Below the pieces are notes generated by a model. That model worked only from the letters and a program-made list of their open reading frames with translations. It was not told the DNA's origin and made no database searches. A stretch of DNA of 64,000 bases from Liolophura sinensis (lineage: Eukaryota > Mollusca > Polyplacophora > Chitonida > Chitonidae), in NCBI RefSeq assembly GCF_032854445.1, contig NC_088297.1, positions 6,511,991 to 6,575,990 of the forward strand, given 5' to 3'. Positions 9,163 through 20,059 of this stretch are shown piece after piece (position 1 is the first letter of the stretch; every line of letters starts with the position of its first letter). Position numbers and translations under genes: made by a program.

Positions 9163-10010
9163 ATTCTTCGTAGTTATCAGTGCATTGTAAGTACACTGTA
9201 TATCGTGTATAGAATATGCAGATGTGTTATACATAGTAAATCGGCCTTTGGACAATATTTGAAGGCGTGCATGCCCCGTCTTGTTCAGTCTTTCACAATT
9301 CAACGATTTTCAGCACACCTAGAGTACATGTATAACACTTTGCACTTAGTGATTTTCAGCTTTACGACTGTAACAGTTTTCTGTAACGAAACCTCCAAAT
9401 ATCTTGGAAATTGCGCTTTTTCGCAATTTGATCGCAATTTACGGCAAAGCAATACGTCGCAGGATAGAAAGTTGTCCAGATTCAGGAGGTCAAACTACGT
9501 CGGGTAGCATACTTACAATGTTCATGTCTTCATCCTTGTCGCAACTGCATTTAAAATGCATCATACAACATTGGGGACGTTAAAGTGCCAAACATAGCAA
9601 ATCGGCAATTGGACAATTTTTTCCAGCACTGCAACTCCCTCATTTATTTAGACACTTAAACGACTTCCTGCACGCAAACAGCACACATATAGTCCTTTAC
9701 ATGCAACAAATTCCAGCTTTACACCTGTACCGATTTTGTGTTAAGTGACCTCCAAACATGGGAAAAAATTGCACTTTAATGGCAAATGGTGACAAAACTG
9801 TGCATTGGAGAAAAGAAAATCGACCCGATTCGTGATCAGAAGATCAAACTACGCCTACGAGAGTATTTAAAACGTTTAAATTTACAAAATTTTCATCACT
9901 TGACAAATTCGCTCAGCTGGAATCGAACTCTGACATGACTGACTGGCGTGAGCGGTAAAAGCCACGCTCGATCTACCTGATGTCAATTTCCCGACGTTAA
10001 TCATCTTCGT
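9163..10010 (+). repeat. Tandem ~350-bp modules shared (inverted) with 26.7-29.05 kb
   Basis: ATTCTTCGTAG-CAGTGCATTGTA starts a block matching the reverse complement of 29047 downwards. Within it, phrases such as ACGATTTTC, ACAT-TATAG, GACCTCCAAA and a T/A-rich GCAATTT run recur at about 9240-9510 and 9590-9880, so the block is itself a diverged tandem array. It ends with TCAATTTCCCGACGT-AATCATCTT (9980-10010), matched inverted at 26705-26795. Confidence 0.65.
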
Positions 10011-10029
10011 CACTCAACTATATTTCCTT

Positions 10030-10900
10030 CATGTTTTCTCGTATTTCTTTCATCTGTATCTTCTTACAGAGTTGTCAGCTGAAGGTTATTTCCTGATTAT
10101 TTGTGTATTTCTTGACAGTTTTACGCCATGCTTTACCATAATTATGCATGTAGCCATGTCTGTTATTACAGATTATATAATAAGCTTTGAGCATACAGCA
10201 TTTCCCTGAAAGACATTCCTCAGAGGTTTAGCGACCCTGAAATGCTTTCCTCCATTTTGCTTTATTTCTTCCATACTTTTTTACTTCTATTATGCTTTAT
10301 GTTCCTTTCACTGGGTAATCTTCCCTGGACGATATTTTGTCCTATTCAGGTATTTCTTCCACGTTTTATAATGAGGCTTGCTTATCTTTGTGGACTTTTC
10401 CTCCATTGAAAATTTGTTTCCATTAATTACATTCCTTAAAGAGTTGTCTCTCCTGAAACAATTCTTATGTATTTTCTAGTATTTCTTTCATCTCTTACTT
10501 ATCCTCTCCTTACAGAGTAGTCACCCCTGGAGGTTATTTCCTGATTATTGATGTATTTCTTTACAGTCTTACGCCATGTTTTAATATAATTATGCATGTA
10601 ACCACGTATTTTATTACAGATGTATATAATAGAGCTTTGAAATACAACATTTCCTTATTTTTTTCAACAGAGTTGTTTCCCGTGAAAGACATCAGCTACA
10701 GGGTTAGTGCAGTTGAAATTCTTTTCTCCATTTTTCTATATCCTGCTATGGTTTTCTTTTCTCTTCTTTTATGTTTTATGTTATTTTTACAGGGTAGTCT
10801 TACTTAAACGATGTTTTGTACTATTCATATATTTCTTTACCGTTTTATAATGAGGTATCAACGGTTTAATCTTAGAGCATATAAAGGATTAGAGGTTAAA
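10030..10900. repeat. Two tandem copies of a ~448-bp unit
   Basis: TTATTTCCTGATTATT at 10086 recurs at 10534. The flanking order matches in both: ATTTCTTTCATCT, TTACAGAGT, then TTACGCCATG, TTATGCATGTA, ATTACAGAT, a CTTTGA-ATACA phrase, TTTTGT-CTATTCA and TATAATGAGG. Point and indel divergence is substantial. No coding capacity is seen. Confidence 0.75.
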
Positions 10901-11049
10901 CCCGTGGATTATTGCAATCCTAGACTTGTCATTTCAGTCACAGTAATTAATGCACAATTATATGGTGAACAAGAAATGAGAGTATCAGCCTTCAAAGACG
11001 CCTGCTTTCCTGTAGGCATATATAAATCGTCACATATCCAGTGCCGAAT

Positions 11050-11402
11050 TGATTACTTCAGTTTATTATAGACATTAATACATAGTTACATGCCTAATTA
11101 GTACCTATAGTACCAGCTTTGAGTCACGTCTTCACGTCCTCTGGGCATATTTATTTAAGAAAAAAATGTTTGTGTCAAGGTAGTCTAACGGTAGTTTCAC
11201 ATCAAATTTTTAGTTTATATTGTAGGACGAAGGCAAAGCCTGAAATCTAAAATTTGTAAATTTGTAAAAAGAAAAACGCGACATGTGGCATGCAGGATTG
11301 ATAGATTTCTTCATTTAATTATAGAAATTAATTCACAATTACACGCGTAATTAGTACCTATAATACCAGCCTTGAGTCACTCCTGTCAGCATATGTGAAG
11401 TT
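11050..11402. repeat. Direct repeat of ~95 bp spaced ~262 bp
   Basis: AATTAGTACCTATA-TACCAGC-TTGAGTCAC occurs near 11096 and again near 11350, each preceded by a TTATAGA-ATTAAT phrase. It lies just inside the right inverted repeat. Confidence 0.6.
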
Positions 11403-11464
11403 TGTTGAAGTTAAAATTTTTTCACAAAATCGATCTCTGTCTCTTAAGTGTCATTCGTGACGTA

Positions 11465-12189
11465 CACTGTAAGTCGCAATCTTTCATGGACGCGTCCAAT
11501 ATATGTAGCATCTGTTATAAACGCTAACACTGTAAGTAGCAAAATGCACTTGGACGCGTCCAGTAGTCACTAGCCAGTTAATGTTAGGTCTACTGTTGGT
11601 AGCAAATTGAGATCTACGTGTCACTTGTAAGTAGCAAATGCACTTAGACTGTCCATTACTTGGCGCCCAGTAGTAGATACTCTGGTAGTTCATGGGTGTG
11701 GACGCGTTCATCACCTCGGAGTACCAGAGTAACCACTGGCTGGAAGCGTCCATCACTATGGGCTACCAGAGTAGTCACTTGATGGACGCGTCCAAGTGGA
11801 TTTACTTCCTGTGTGATCGCGTCTTGTAGCAAACCCTGACGGACGCATCCAAACTACTGGCCAATAGCGAAAGTATGTCGGACGCGTCCATCAAGTGGCT
11901 ACTTGCACAATATGAGTAGCAAATGAGATGGACACGTCCATTAGGTGGATACAGGAGCCATCATCATGGATGCATCATCATGGACACTTGTGTATACTGG
12001 TAGCCAGAATTCCGATTCCATTTGCTACATATACTGGACTAGGTGTCTACTTAGGTTTACAAGTCCACAAAAAGCTGTGTTTAAATCGTAAATTAAGTCG
12101 TAATTAAAGGTCAAAGGTCAACGTCCAATATAGGTTTGTGACCTACGTGCGTAACCCCGCCAAACCCTCTAAGAACGCGGGTAAACGCC
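11465..12189. repeat. Right long inverted repeat of the ~12-kb unit
   Basis: This is the reverse-complement partner of 1-535. It is about 190 bp longer because it holds extra copies of the GGACGCGTCC-type motif; clear ones lie near 11489, 11553, 11783, 11840, 11880 and 11930. Homology to the left end stops around 12189, where the sequence reads GGGTAAAC and then turns into unrelated DNA, so this is the likely right outer edge of the unit. The two ends have clearly diverged, so the insertion is not recent. Confidence 0.8.
12108..12120 (+). promoter_or_regulatory. Perfect DR1 hexamer pair in right inverted repeat
   Basis: The sequence is AGGTCA-A-AGGTCA, in the position and orientation expected from the left-end copy at 68-80. 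The spacer base differs between the two ends while both hexamers are unchanged. Confidence 0.35.
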
Positions 12190-12409
12190 GAGTGTCACTT
12201 TTTCAGATTTTCCCAAAAGGGTTACCCCTTTGAGAAAATTACACATATTTTTTTTCTTGAATTAGTGTATTCAGCGTGTTCGAGCTCATGGCTCCCGTCA
12301 AAAAGGTCGAAAAGCTATAAGTTTTCGATTTATTTACGAAAAACCATTTCCACTATACACATACATGTGTGAATATTTATGCACGTTAGCGATATTTCTG
12401 CATGTAAGT

Positions 12410-13140
12410 GTTAATGTATGCTTGCGAGTACGTGTCCGCATCAGATGCGTATACATGTGTGTATATGTGAAAACGGTGAATATGCACGGGTGTATGTGTC
12501 CATATCAGATGCGTATACATGTATGTCTGTGTGATAACCGTGACTATGCACGGGTGTATGTGTCCATATTAGATGCGTATACATGTGTGTATGTGTGATA
12601 ACGGTGAATATACACGGGTGTATGTGTCCATATCAGGTGCGTATACATGTGTGTATGTGTGATAACGGTGAATATGCACAGGTGTATGTGTCCGTATCAG
12701 ATGCGTATACATGTGTGGAAATGTGATAACGGTGAATATGCACGGGTGTATGTGTCCGTATTAGATGCGTATACATGTGTGTATGTGTGATAACGGTGAA
12801 TATGCACGGCTGTATGTGTCCATATCAGGTGCGTACACATGTGTGTATGTGTGATAACGGTGAATATGCACGGGTGTATGTGTCCATATTAGATGCGTAT
12901 ACATGTGTGTATGTGTGATAGCGGTGAATATGCACGGGTGTATGTGTCCATATTTGATGCGTATACATGTGTGTATGTGTGATAACGGTGAATATGCACG
13001 GGTGTATGTGTCCATATCAGGTGCGTATACATGTGTGTATGTGTGATAACGGTGAATATGCACGGGTGTAAGTGTCCGTATTAGATGCGTATACATGTGT
13101 GTATATGTGATAACGGTGAATATTTACCAATGTATGTGTA
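12410..13140. repeat. 64-bp minisatellite, ~11 copies
   Basis: The unit contains GATAACGGTGAATATGCACG, GGTGTATGTGTCC and AGATGCGTATACATGTG. The AACGGTG phrase recurs at exactly 64-bp steps (12474, 12538, 12602, 12666, 12730, 12794, 12858). Reading frames through it in both strands are by-products of the repeat. It begins about 220 bp outside the right inverted repeat. Confidence 0.95.
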
Positions 13141-13653
13141 CGTATAAGTATGTTGGTGTTTATATATGTGAGTACATATACATGTATATAGTACTGTTGT
13201 TAAGGCAAACGACCTCCCGGTGTTTGAGGGCACTTTTTCTCCCAGAAGCAGTCGTCTGGCAGAGTCGGTGCTGGCTATGAAATACAGTGTAGTCTTTGGG
13301 TTATCCGCCGGTGTCCGATTTATGCAAATCGGATTGATAGTTTAAACGCAATCGCTGCAAAAGTTTTGTGCAAATTCCGAACTCACCAAGGGCCGCCACA
13401 TGTTAAGGTATAGGACGAGCCCGTTTTGCTATCGACCGAACCGTCAAACTCTAAATTCCGTTGTGCATCGAATTCTATATCGATTTATGTCGGCTTGTTT
13501 TTAAACAAGTGAACTAAGACCTGGCTTCACTGAAAAAAAATGTGAGAAAATTCTCTTCTCTTCGTTTTGCGGCGTCATTAATCGACTATGTCGCATTGGA
13601 ACGGTCGTTCCAATTAGCAAATATTTTAGGGATGGGTAAACTTATATTTCATA

Positions 13654-14568
13654 TTGCTCAACGCTTCGTGTATTGATGGATATTCAAGACTCCTCACGTA
13701 CTTGGTGTGCTCTACAAATAATAAAACCTCGACTGTCTTGAAATGTTTTGTTGAGGCAACTCTATCATATGGTGTGCCGTCAAGGGTGAGGTCTGACTAC
13801 TGTGGAGAAAATTTCGAAGTGGCGTTGTTCATGGTCAGAGGGGCTGAGCGAGGTAGGGGGAATCACAGCGGAATCACTTCACAATCAGCGAATTGAGAGG
13901 TTGTGGAGGGATGTTAACAATAAAGTTATCCACCCATTATATCTTACATTTTACAAGGTGGAAGATGACGGCGATTTAGATATCGAAAATTCATTACACC
14001 TGTGCGCGTCACAGATTGTGTTCACTTCAGAGATAAATTTATTTATTTGATTGGTGTTTTACGCCATACTCAAGAATATTTCACTTATACGACGGCGGCC
14101 AGCATTATGGTGGGTGGAAACCGGGCACAGTCCGGGGGAAACCCACGACCATCCGCAGGTTGCTGCCAGACCTTCCCACTTACGGCCGGAGAGGAAGCCA
14201 GCATGAGCTGGACTTGAACTTCGGATATAAACCACCCGATTAAAAACGTTTACAAATGGATGGAACAAGCACAAATTTCCACCCACAACAAGTCCCCTGA
14301 GCAATTGTGGCTGCAGGGCATGTTAGATACTGCGGCTGCAGGAATGGTGGAGGAAGACACTGTCAGAACACTGGAACAGGCTCTACAGAGATATCACCTA
14401 ACTGTCCACCAATTTCCAAGTATCACCCACGAGGAGGACAGGAATTCTCCAGCATCTGTGTCCATTGGACGGCATGGTTTGGAGATAACTCCTGAACAGA
14501 AGATCACCGTGCAAACCATTATAAATGGCATAGCTAATCTTTCACTGGTGGAGCAGTTTTTACGTTGA
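13654..14568 (+). pseudogene. Integrase-core-domain protein, frameshifted and split by a SINE
   Basis: The first frame (13654-13896) has DGYSRLLTYLVCS (first catalytic Asp), GVPSRVRSDYCGEN (second Asp) and then loses frame. A second frame (to about 14034) reads HNQRIERLWRDV (Glu region) and HPLYLTFYKVEDDG. A minus-oriented SINE (14036-14222) then intervenes, and the homology resumes at 14260 with STHNKSPEQLWLQGML. This layout matches the metazoan 'integrase core domain' proteins that carry RVR-D-GGENVEVA and HNQRIERLWRDV signatures; the lineage may descend from a DNA transposon or retroelement. The gene is dead in this copy. Its N-terminal part is not recognisable upstream. Confidence 0.8.
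14036..14222 (-). mobile_element. tRNA-derived SINE inside the integrase pseudogene
   Basis: On the plus strand it reads tail first (TTTATTTATTTGATTGGTG), then TTTACGCCATACTCAAGAA, GACGGCGGCCAGCATTATGG and CAGCATGAGCTGGACTTGAA, the complement of the B box. The tRNA-like head beyond the B box is missing. Confidence 0.9.
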
Positions 14569-14719
14569 AAAGACGAACTGTCCCTCTTACTGAACGTGTA
14601 ATATTATAGTTTTCGACGGTGATTTCTGTCGTTTTTCTACAAAACTACTGTCTGCAGCTATATGAAATTTGACAGCATCATTTTTGTGGATTTTTTCTTT
14701 AATGGTTTTTAGGTCATTT

Positions 14720-14830
14720 AATTGGGCGGCCATATTGTATTTTGAGCAAAATCTTTAAGCATCTTCTTTTCAAGAACCAATGAACGGATCCTTCTAATGT
14801 TTTGATATGCATGCATAACAATACTGAGGG
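14720..14830 (-). repeat. Diverged copy of the ATGGCGGCC dispersed repeat
   Basis: GGCGGCCATATTGTATTTTG followed by CATCTTCTTTTCAAGAACCA-TGAACGGAT and GATATGCATG matches, with divergence, the arrangement at 29340-29430. Confidence 0.45.
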
Positions 14831-17328
14831 CATAAAGTTTGAAGAAAATATTAAAATGCACTGAAAACGTTAGAATCTTTCCATTATGGAAGATATAACT
14901 TTATAAAAAGTTTGGAATTTTTACATAACTCCGGTGCATATGAGTCGATAATTACGTTTTTTATCTATGGTTTTGACTTTAAGAGATGATGCAAAATAAT
15001 AATAATACTAATAATTTTACGGTTTTTGGTAAGTTTTGAAAGTTATGTAATTCCGGTTGTTTTATATTCGAAAAATATAATATAGTTGGACCAAATTTTA
15101 GTCCAATGCGCTTTCAATATTGATGGGACGGTTTTGAGATGTAATGAATAGTTTTTCTCGCTAGAAATGAGAAGAGAAATAACCTTTTAATTAATCAAAA
15201 TGTCTGATTTCTCTTGAGAAAGAATTAATTCAGTTTTTCGCGTTGCTTCCCAGCGTTCACTTAATATTGCAAGCTCTAAGGCCGTGATGGTTACAGTGAA
15301 TTTGTTGTAACTCTTGCTAGTAACTATTTTCGTAATACCTAAGTTAGTTCCCTTTTTCAGGACTTACCTCCCTTGACGGTATATGTCGGGCCGATTCCAC
15401 AAAGCCACTTCTGACTTAAGTCGAAGTCTGAAATACGATTTTAGGGCTTATCTTTTGGTCTCTAGAAATTAAAATTTTGACCATTATTAGCGGACAACTG
15501 TGTCAAAATTCAACATTCAATGTCAAAATACTAAGCACTGTGACGTTGTTTTAAATTTTGACTTAACTTTTTAACTCGGAAATAGCTTTGGCCCCTGTGC
15601 TTTAACCATACCATATAGGACTATGGAAAATATTGCCGTTTATCTTGCCTAATTCTCAGCTGATCTTTGCTGCACTTCCAAATGCTAATAGCATTGGGCA
15701 CCTGGGGAGGGGAGGATAATCAAAGAAAATGGAAGTAATCTATGCATTTACGGTACCACGCTTATCACTGGGCGGAAGAAATATAATTTCACCAACACAA
15801 CCAAATGCCATAAAGCAGAATATACAAAGCTTTTTGTCTTAACATACCAAAAAATGTTGCAAAAACAACTGTTTAATACATTGTTATGTTCTGAAATTAT
15901 AACGTCAATTCGGCGATACTGTGAATAATACTTTTTTGGCAACATGTAATGTCAACTAATGTACAACCGATCTTAAATGGATTTCATAATACCACTCTGC
16001 CAGTTTTTCCAAACAAGTTTCACTATATTAAAATTCATTTAATTATACGAGAAAGGTTCTATGTCGGTTGATACATATTGCCACAAAAATACTATATTAT
16101 CTACAGTGAGTTTAAGAATTTTATCTTTATTTCCAAATCAGATTCATGACGATTCAAATTCACTGTTGATAAGTTATTTTATGTGATCATGCGTGTAAGA
16201 AATAATTCAAAAGAAAATTATAGTTGCAGTAGTTATTTTATTTATTCATGCAGCATTTACCAAGCATAACGTTGTACTGCACAGGGTTTTTTTGCGAACA
16301 AAAGCGCCTTTCTCAAACACTTTATGATAATTTTATTTTAATCACATTTGTTTAAATCTCAACACTTCCACCCCTTTGTTTTTATCACGTAAGGATGTCA
16401 TAAATAAATGCTGCTTCCATTCAGTTTTCATTATAAGTAAGAATTTGTGTGATGCCATTCGCTGTCAGAGGAATGATATGGTTATCTGCTAACAGGAATG
16501 AATTTAATGACTGCCTCTAACTTTTGTCATCGATTATCATTCATGTTGATAAGCAGCAAACGTCGTAAACGTCTAAAGTTTACTAAGACACAATCTCTGT
16601 AGCCCATAAATCCCACATTAAAATGTAAATATTCTACTTATTCAACTGTGTGAATAATAATAATGACAATAATAATAATAATAAAGTGTCATTCTTGAGT
16701 TTGTACTGATTTAATTATTAGGTGACCAATTATTCTGGTGTATTTGGCAACGCTTAGCAACGAATCTGCTATCGGATTGCACCCATCTTTTGAGATATTG
16801 TCAACTTTTTTCTGTTACGTAATTTCAATACCCTTTTACTCGAGAGCTACGAAGTTACAAATCTGAGACTTCCATCGAGTCGTAGCCCCAGACTGGGTAT
16901 TACCATATATCTGCAGGAGGCAGATATGCCACGGGTAGGCCGGCCGCCTGTCACTCAACCCGAGAAATGAACAACTCTCCCTCCTCTCCAATGCCACCAA
17001 CGGACAATTTTGAATGTTTGTACGTAAACCAGCCCTGTTCACAATGCATCATGGTAAATCCCAACAATCCCGATGGCATTCCCCCATTACCCCGTGCTAT
17101 TAGGAATATAATACAAGTCCAAAGCCATGGCCAAATATACCAAGAGTGTCTATCAACACATTTACCTTGGGTCATTACCAGCCAAAATCTCTACACATCG
17201 ATATATTGAAAATTCATGTCCTTGCAAAGAAAATTAAGTTAGAGCACTTCTTCTAATTCATAATGTTAAACTGCATGAGTACAGTTTTGACAAGAACTCA
17301 TTGCCTCGAGTAATGTAATGTACTGTTG
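14831..17328. other. No gene recognised; AT-rich
   Basis: Long AT-rich sequence with an (AAT)n tract near 16655-16685. A plus frame at 16967-17209 (80 residues, starts MNNSPSSPMPPTD, with Cys-x2-Cys at QPCSQC) is the only one with a protein-like composition; I do not recognise it and give it little weight. Confidence 0.4.
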
Positions 17329-17588
17329 CTACACTTGTCCAAATCCAGGTCCACACAGAATGGCGGAAGATAGAATATCCTTGAACTCTTCGTGGTTTGT
17401 TAAGTGTAGAGAAAGTTTTAGTGTTAAGGCGCAAGTCGAGGCTTCCGGATAACTCTGCTCAGTTGTGAAGGAGATGTCAAGATCCTTCTCAAAACCACCT
17501 GGTACAATTCTGGAAAATCCAGTCACAAATTGGAGAATGTCACCGACAGTGACCTGGCACTTCCCATTTACAAGGATTGAATGAATAT
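17329..17588 (-). CDS. Terminal exon of a HECT-type E3 ligase-like gene (C-lobe)
   Basis: On the minus strand an acceptor-like TTTTGCTAAG precedes an open exon reading NGKCQVTVGDILQFVTG, then GGFEKDLDISF, SYPEASTC and a final GPGFGQV followed by TAG. The order '(F)VTG...P...F, P-x-A-S-T-C, hydrophobic strand, GFG-x-V' is that of the HECT C-lobe. The Cys in STC (about 34 residues from the end) is the position of the catalytic thioester cysteine. HECT ligases accept ubiquitin on this cysteine before passing it to substrate. Relatives among G2E3-like proteins of aquatic animals have similar ends. The exon is uninterrupted. Other exons of the same gene probably lie at 17866-18013, 18591-18740 and upstream. 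Confidence 0.75.
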
Positions 17589-17865
17589 CTTAGCAAAAGT
17601 ATACAGACACAAAATTATCAAATTCTTGCAGGCATTCACAAATGATGGCATTGCTTAGTGTAAACAACATTCGTGATGGGATACATGTTCCTGTTTTTGA
17701 CAAAATGTGCATAAATGACACTCAACATGATTACGTGTCAGTGTCTCCTCATTGTTTATCTTCAAGTTTAATCTGCATGAAAACGTTAAACTTTTTAGAA
17801 AGGTCACCATTGTGCACACAATGACGGTGATTGTCACGAATTGGCGAGTAAGCGGACAATGGTAC

Positions 17866-18013
17866 CTTCTGCTTCCATGAGAAAAAATGTCTGTTCGGTG
17901 TCTGTTGTTGCTGCCTAGCCTCACATACTGATTAATGTGAAACAAGCTGGATACTTCCTCAGACGTAAGATCGTTTTTCTGGTAAGATCCAAGGGGCAGT
18001 CTCTTCATCAGTT
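17866..18013 (-). CDS. Internal exon of the HECT-like gene
   Basis: It is bounded by an acceptor (GTGTTTATACAG) at its 5' side and a donor (AGAAG then GTACC) at its 3' side, 148 bp, open throughout in one frame. It reads LMKRLPLGSYQKNDL, SEEVSSLFHINQYVRLGSNN and HRTDIFSHGSR. The 'EV-SLF...GSN-R' phrase resembles the segment just before the HECT C-lobe region in G2E3-like proteins. That resemblance is from memory and by eye. Confidence 0.5.
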
Positions 18014-18590
18014 CTGTATAAACACAATCAGTGAATGCGTTTGCGTGGAAATTGTGGTCGTTTTTTGTTGGTCAAGTACTGCACTATGTATTCCTAATCA
18101 TTTTTTTGACCATTTTGTCTTCAGACATGCCCTGAACTGGAGCAGCGTAATTTGCTGAATACACTGGAGTGTAAACGAATTTCTGGATGTTTGATCTTCA
18201 CCTTTTAGTCAAGTTGACTAAAGGCGAGTGAGTGGGCAGTATCTGACCGACCACAAATATCACTATTTAGTGTCTTATCATATGCCCACTCACAATGTAA
18301 ACAGCTCAATTAATTATGCAATGCAATCAAAACAGCCAATAACATCCCTAGTTTTGGGTAAGATGTCTTGATGGAGTTTGAAAATGAAAAACCCAAAAAT
18401 CAAAAGAAATTGGCGAGGTGGAAACAAAAGGGTTACTGTGTTTTTAGACTGAGTTTATAACTTTGAAGACATGGAACACAATGATCAGCTGCCAGAAGAA
18501 AAATCCTTCATTCCGTTAGACATACCTGGTTCTTGTCGTGATAGAGAATGTAGCTGGCCCTCTTCCATTCCAAGCCAGAAATCATCTAAC

Positions 18591-18740
18591 ATAGATTTGG
18601 TCCTGTACACAGTTGAAATTCTGAAGCACCAGATCTTCAACAATACTCTTACGGGTTTCCGTACAGAGATGGCGACGTACATTCTGAGACTCCAAAAACT
18701 CGATAATATGTTCAGACTGAAATGTTTCAGCCCCGTTTAT
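18591..18740 (-). CDS. Internal exon of the HECT-like gene
   Basis: The acceptor is TTTACAATGTTTTCAG and the donor is TAT followed by GTTAGA; 150 bp in one open frame. It reads INGAETFQSEHIIEFLESQN, then RRHLCTETRKSIVEDLVLQN and FNCVQDQIY. Helical, acidic/basic composition and its spacing fit a gene exon. I cannot tie it to a named domain with certainty. The opposite-strand frame over the same bases is probably a shadow. Confidence 0.45.
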
Positions 18741-19984
18741 CTGAAAACATTGTAAATATATTTTAAATAATCAGCAAATGCTTGACTAAAATATTGAGAT
18801 TAATAAGATGATTTCATTAATGATAAAGTACTATTCATTTTATGCAATCTGAGCGTGAAAACATAAATACCGCATTACTCTAATGTGTTCCAGATCTTTC
18901 ATGATAAAATGTTATTCATTGTATGCAGTCTTTGCAAGAAAACAATAGCACAGAACTCTAATATCTTCAAGATCTTTCTGTATATATGTATTAGGACTAG
19001 ATTCTCTTTGAATTGACAAATAACGTGAAGAAAGGTTTAAACTTCATATCAAGAGGTTTTAAATTATTTTCTGTCGATCAAATCAAAAAGGCTCTTTTGG
19101 GAAGTATTTTTACATAGTGAAAAAACTTCGCCAAAGACGCTCATCTGTGACTGTCATATAAAAGTCAGGGCCCCAATGTTAAATGTGTATTTGGAACCAC
19201 CACTCCTAATCTCCGCGCGCTGACTCTCCTCGCCTAAAGTACTCGCATCGACTTTTAAACTACCCCTACTTTTAATCTTCAAAACGTTAACCTTGTCGTT
19301 TTACGCCTCTATCCACTTTAAACCCAGTGTCTCGATGCCCCCATCTGGGCGGCCCCTGGACTCTCGCCCAATACAATAAATAGATCACTTTGTTTATGTT
19401 TTCCATACCCATATGTTTCAATTCACTCATCTGGTATTCATGGGTAATTAATACACTGTCCTTAACACATGTGAATGTGTGATAGCAAACATGTTAAAGG
19501 CCAGACAGTCCTGTTAAACATACCAAACACTACCAAGCTGCACGTGTTAATCTTCGCTGTCTCCTTCTGGGTCTATGATCTCCTGCCTATTTAAATCCTC
19601 CATTACGTCTTCGTATGTACTAAATAAAATTTAGATTATCTTGCACATTTTCATAAAACGGCGTACGGATTTTTGTCCCTAAATATGTACTATCTGTGTT
19701 ATAGCTCCAGGTACAAGGTAGCGCCTTATGGAGAATGTCCGTACGAAGGTTTATGAAATTGGCCCACGTACGTATAAATATGTGGAAGGGGAAAATGTCA
19801 AGGAAAGAACAACTACACAATACATGCTGACTCTTGCATTCTGAGGTACACCGACCTCGTTACCAGTACTACATATAGCTATACATACATACATACAGCC
19901 ATACATATAACTTGAATTAAATTGCAATTTTTACCTTTCAGAAACATGCAAGTAAAGCAAAAAGTATACCGTTGACAGAGGCAT

Positions 19985-20059
19985 TACTTATGGATAACAA
20001 CTCCTGGATTTATTGTGTTGGTGACGTTTCGATGTAGGTTCTTACATCGTTATCAAACC
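19985..20059 (-). mobile_element. Penelope-like element terminal segment with hammerhead-like fold
   Basis: Read on the minus strand, TGGTTTGATAA is followed by a 7-bp hairpin (CGATGTA, 6-nt loop, TACATCG; plus-strand arms 20030-20036 and 20043-20049), then AAACGTCACCA. TGGT and ACCA can close an outer stem. This layout resembles the minimal hammerhead ribozymes reported in Penelope-like elements, but the CTGATGA box is changed (TTGATAA) and one extra base precedes the hairpin. It is the distal end of the element whose endonuclease lies at 20.7-20.9 kb. Confidence 0.45.

Noticed and set aside
1-12189. Polinton/Maverick or viral-type element as explanation for the inverted repeats
   Set aside because: No protein-primed DNA polymerase, packaging ATPase, protease or capsid-like frame was seen. 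The only integrase belongs to the Gypsy insertion.
12761-13096. Tyr/His-rich minus-strand frame over the 64-bp array
   Set aside because: It is an artefact of the minisatellite; the protein repeats with the DNA period and has no independent support.
16967-17209. 80-residue frame MNNSPSSPMPPTD... as a gene
   Set aside because: No recognised domain, splice context or conservation evidence; an opposite-strand frame is equally open.
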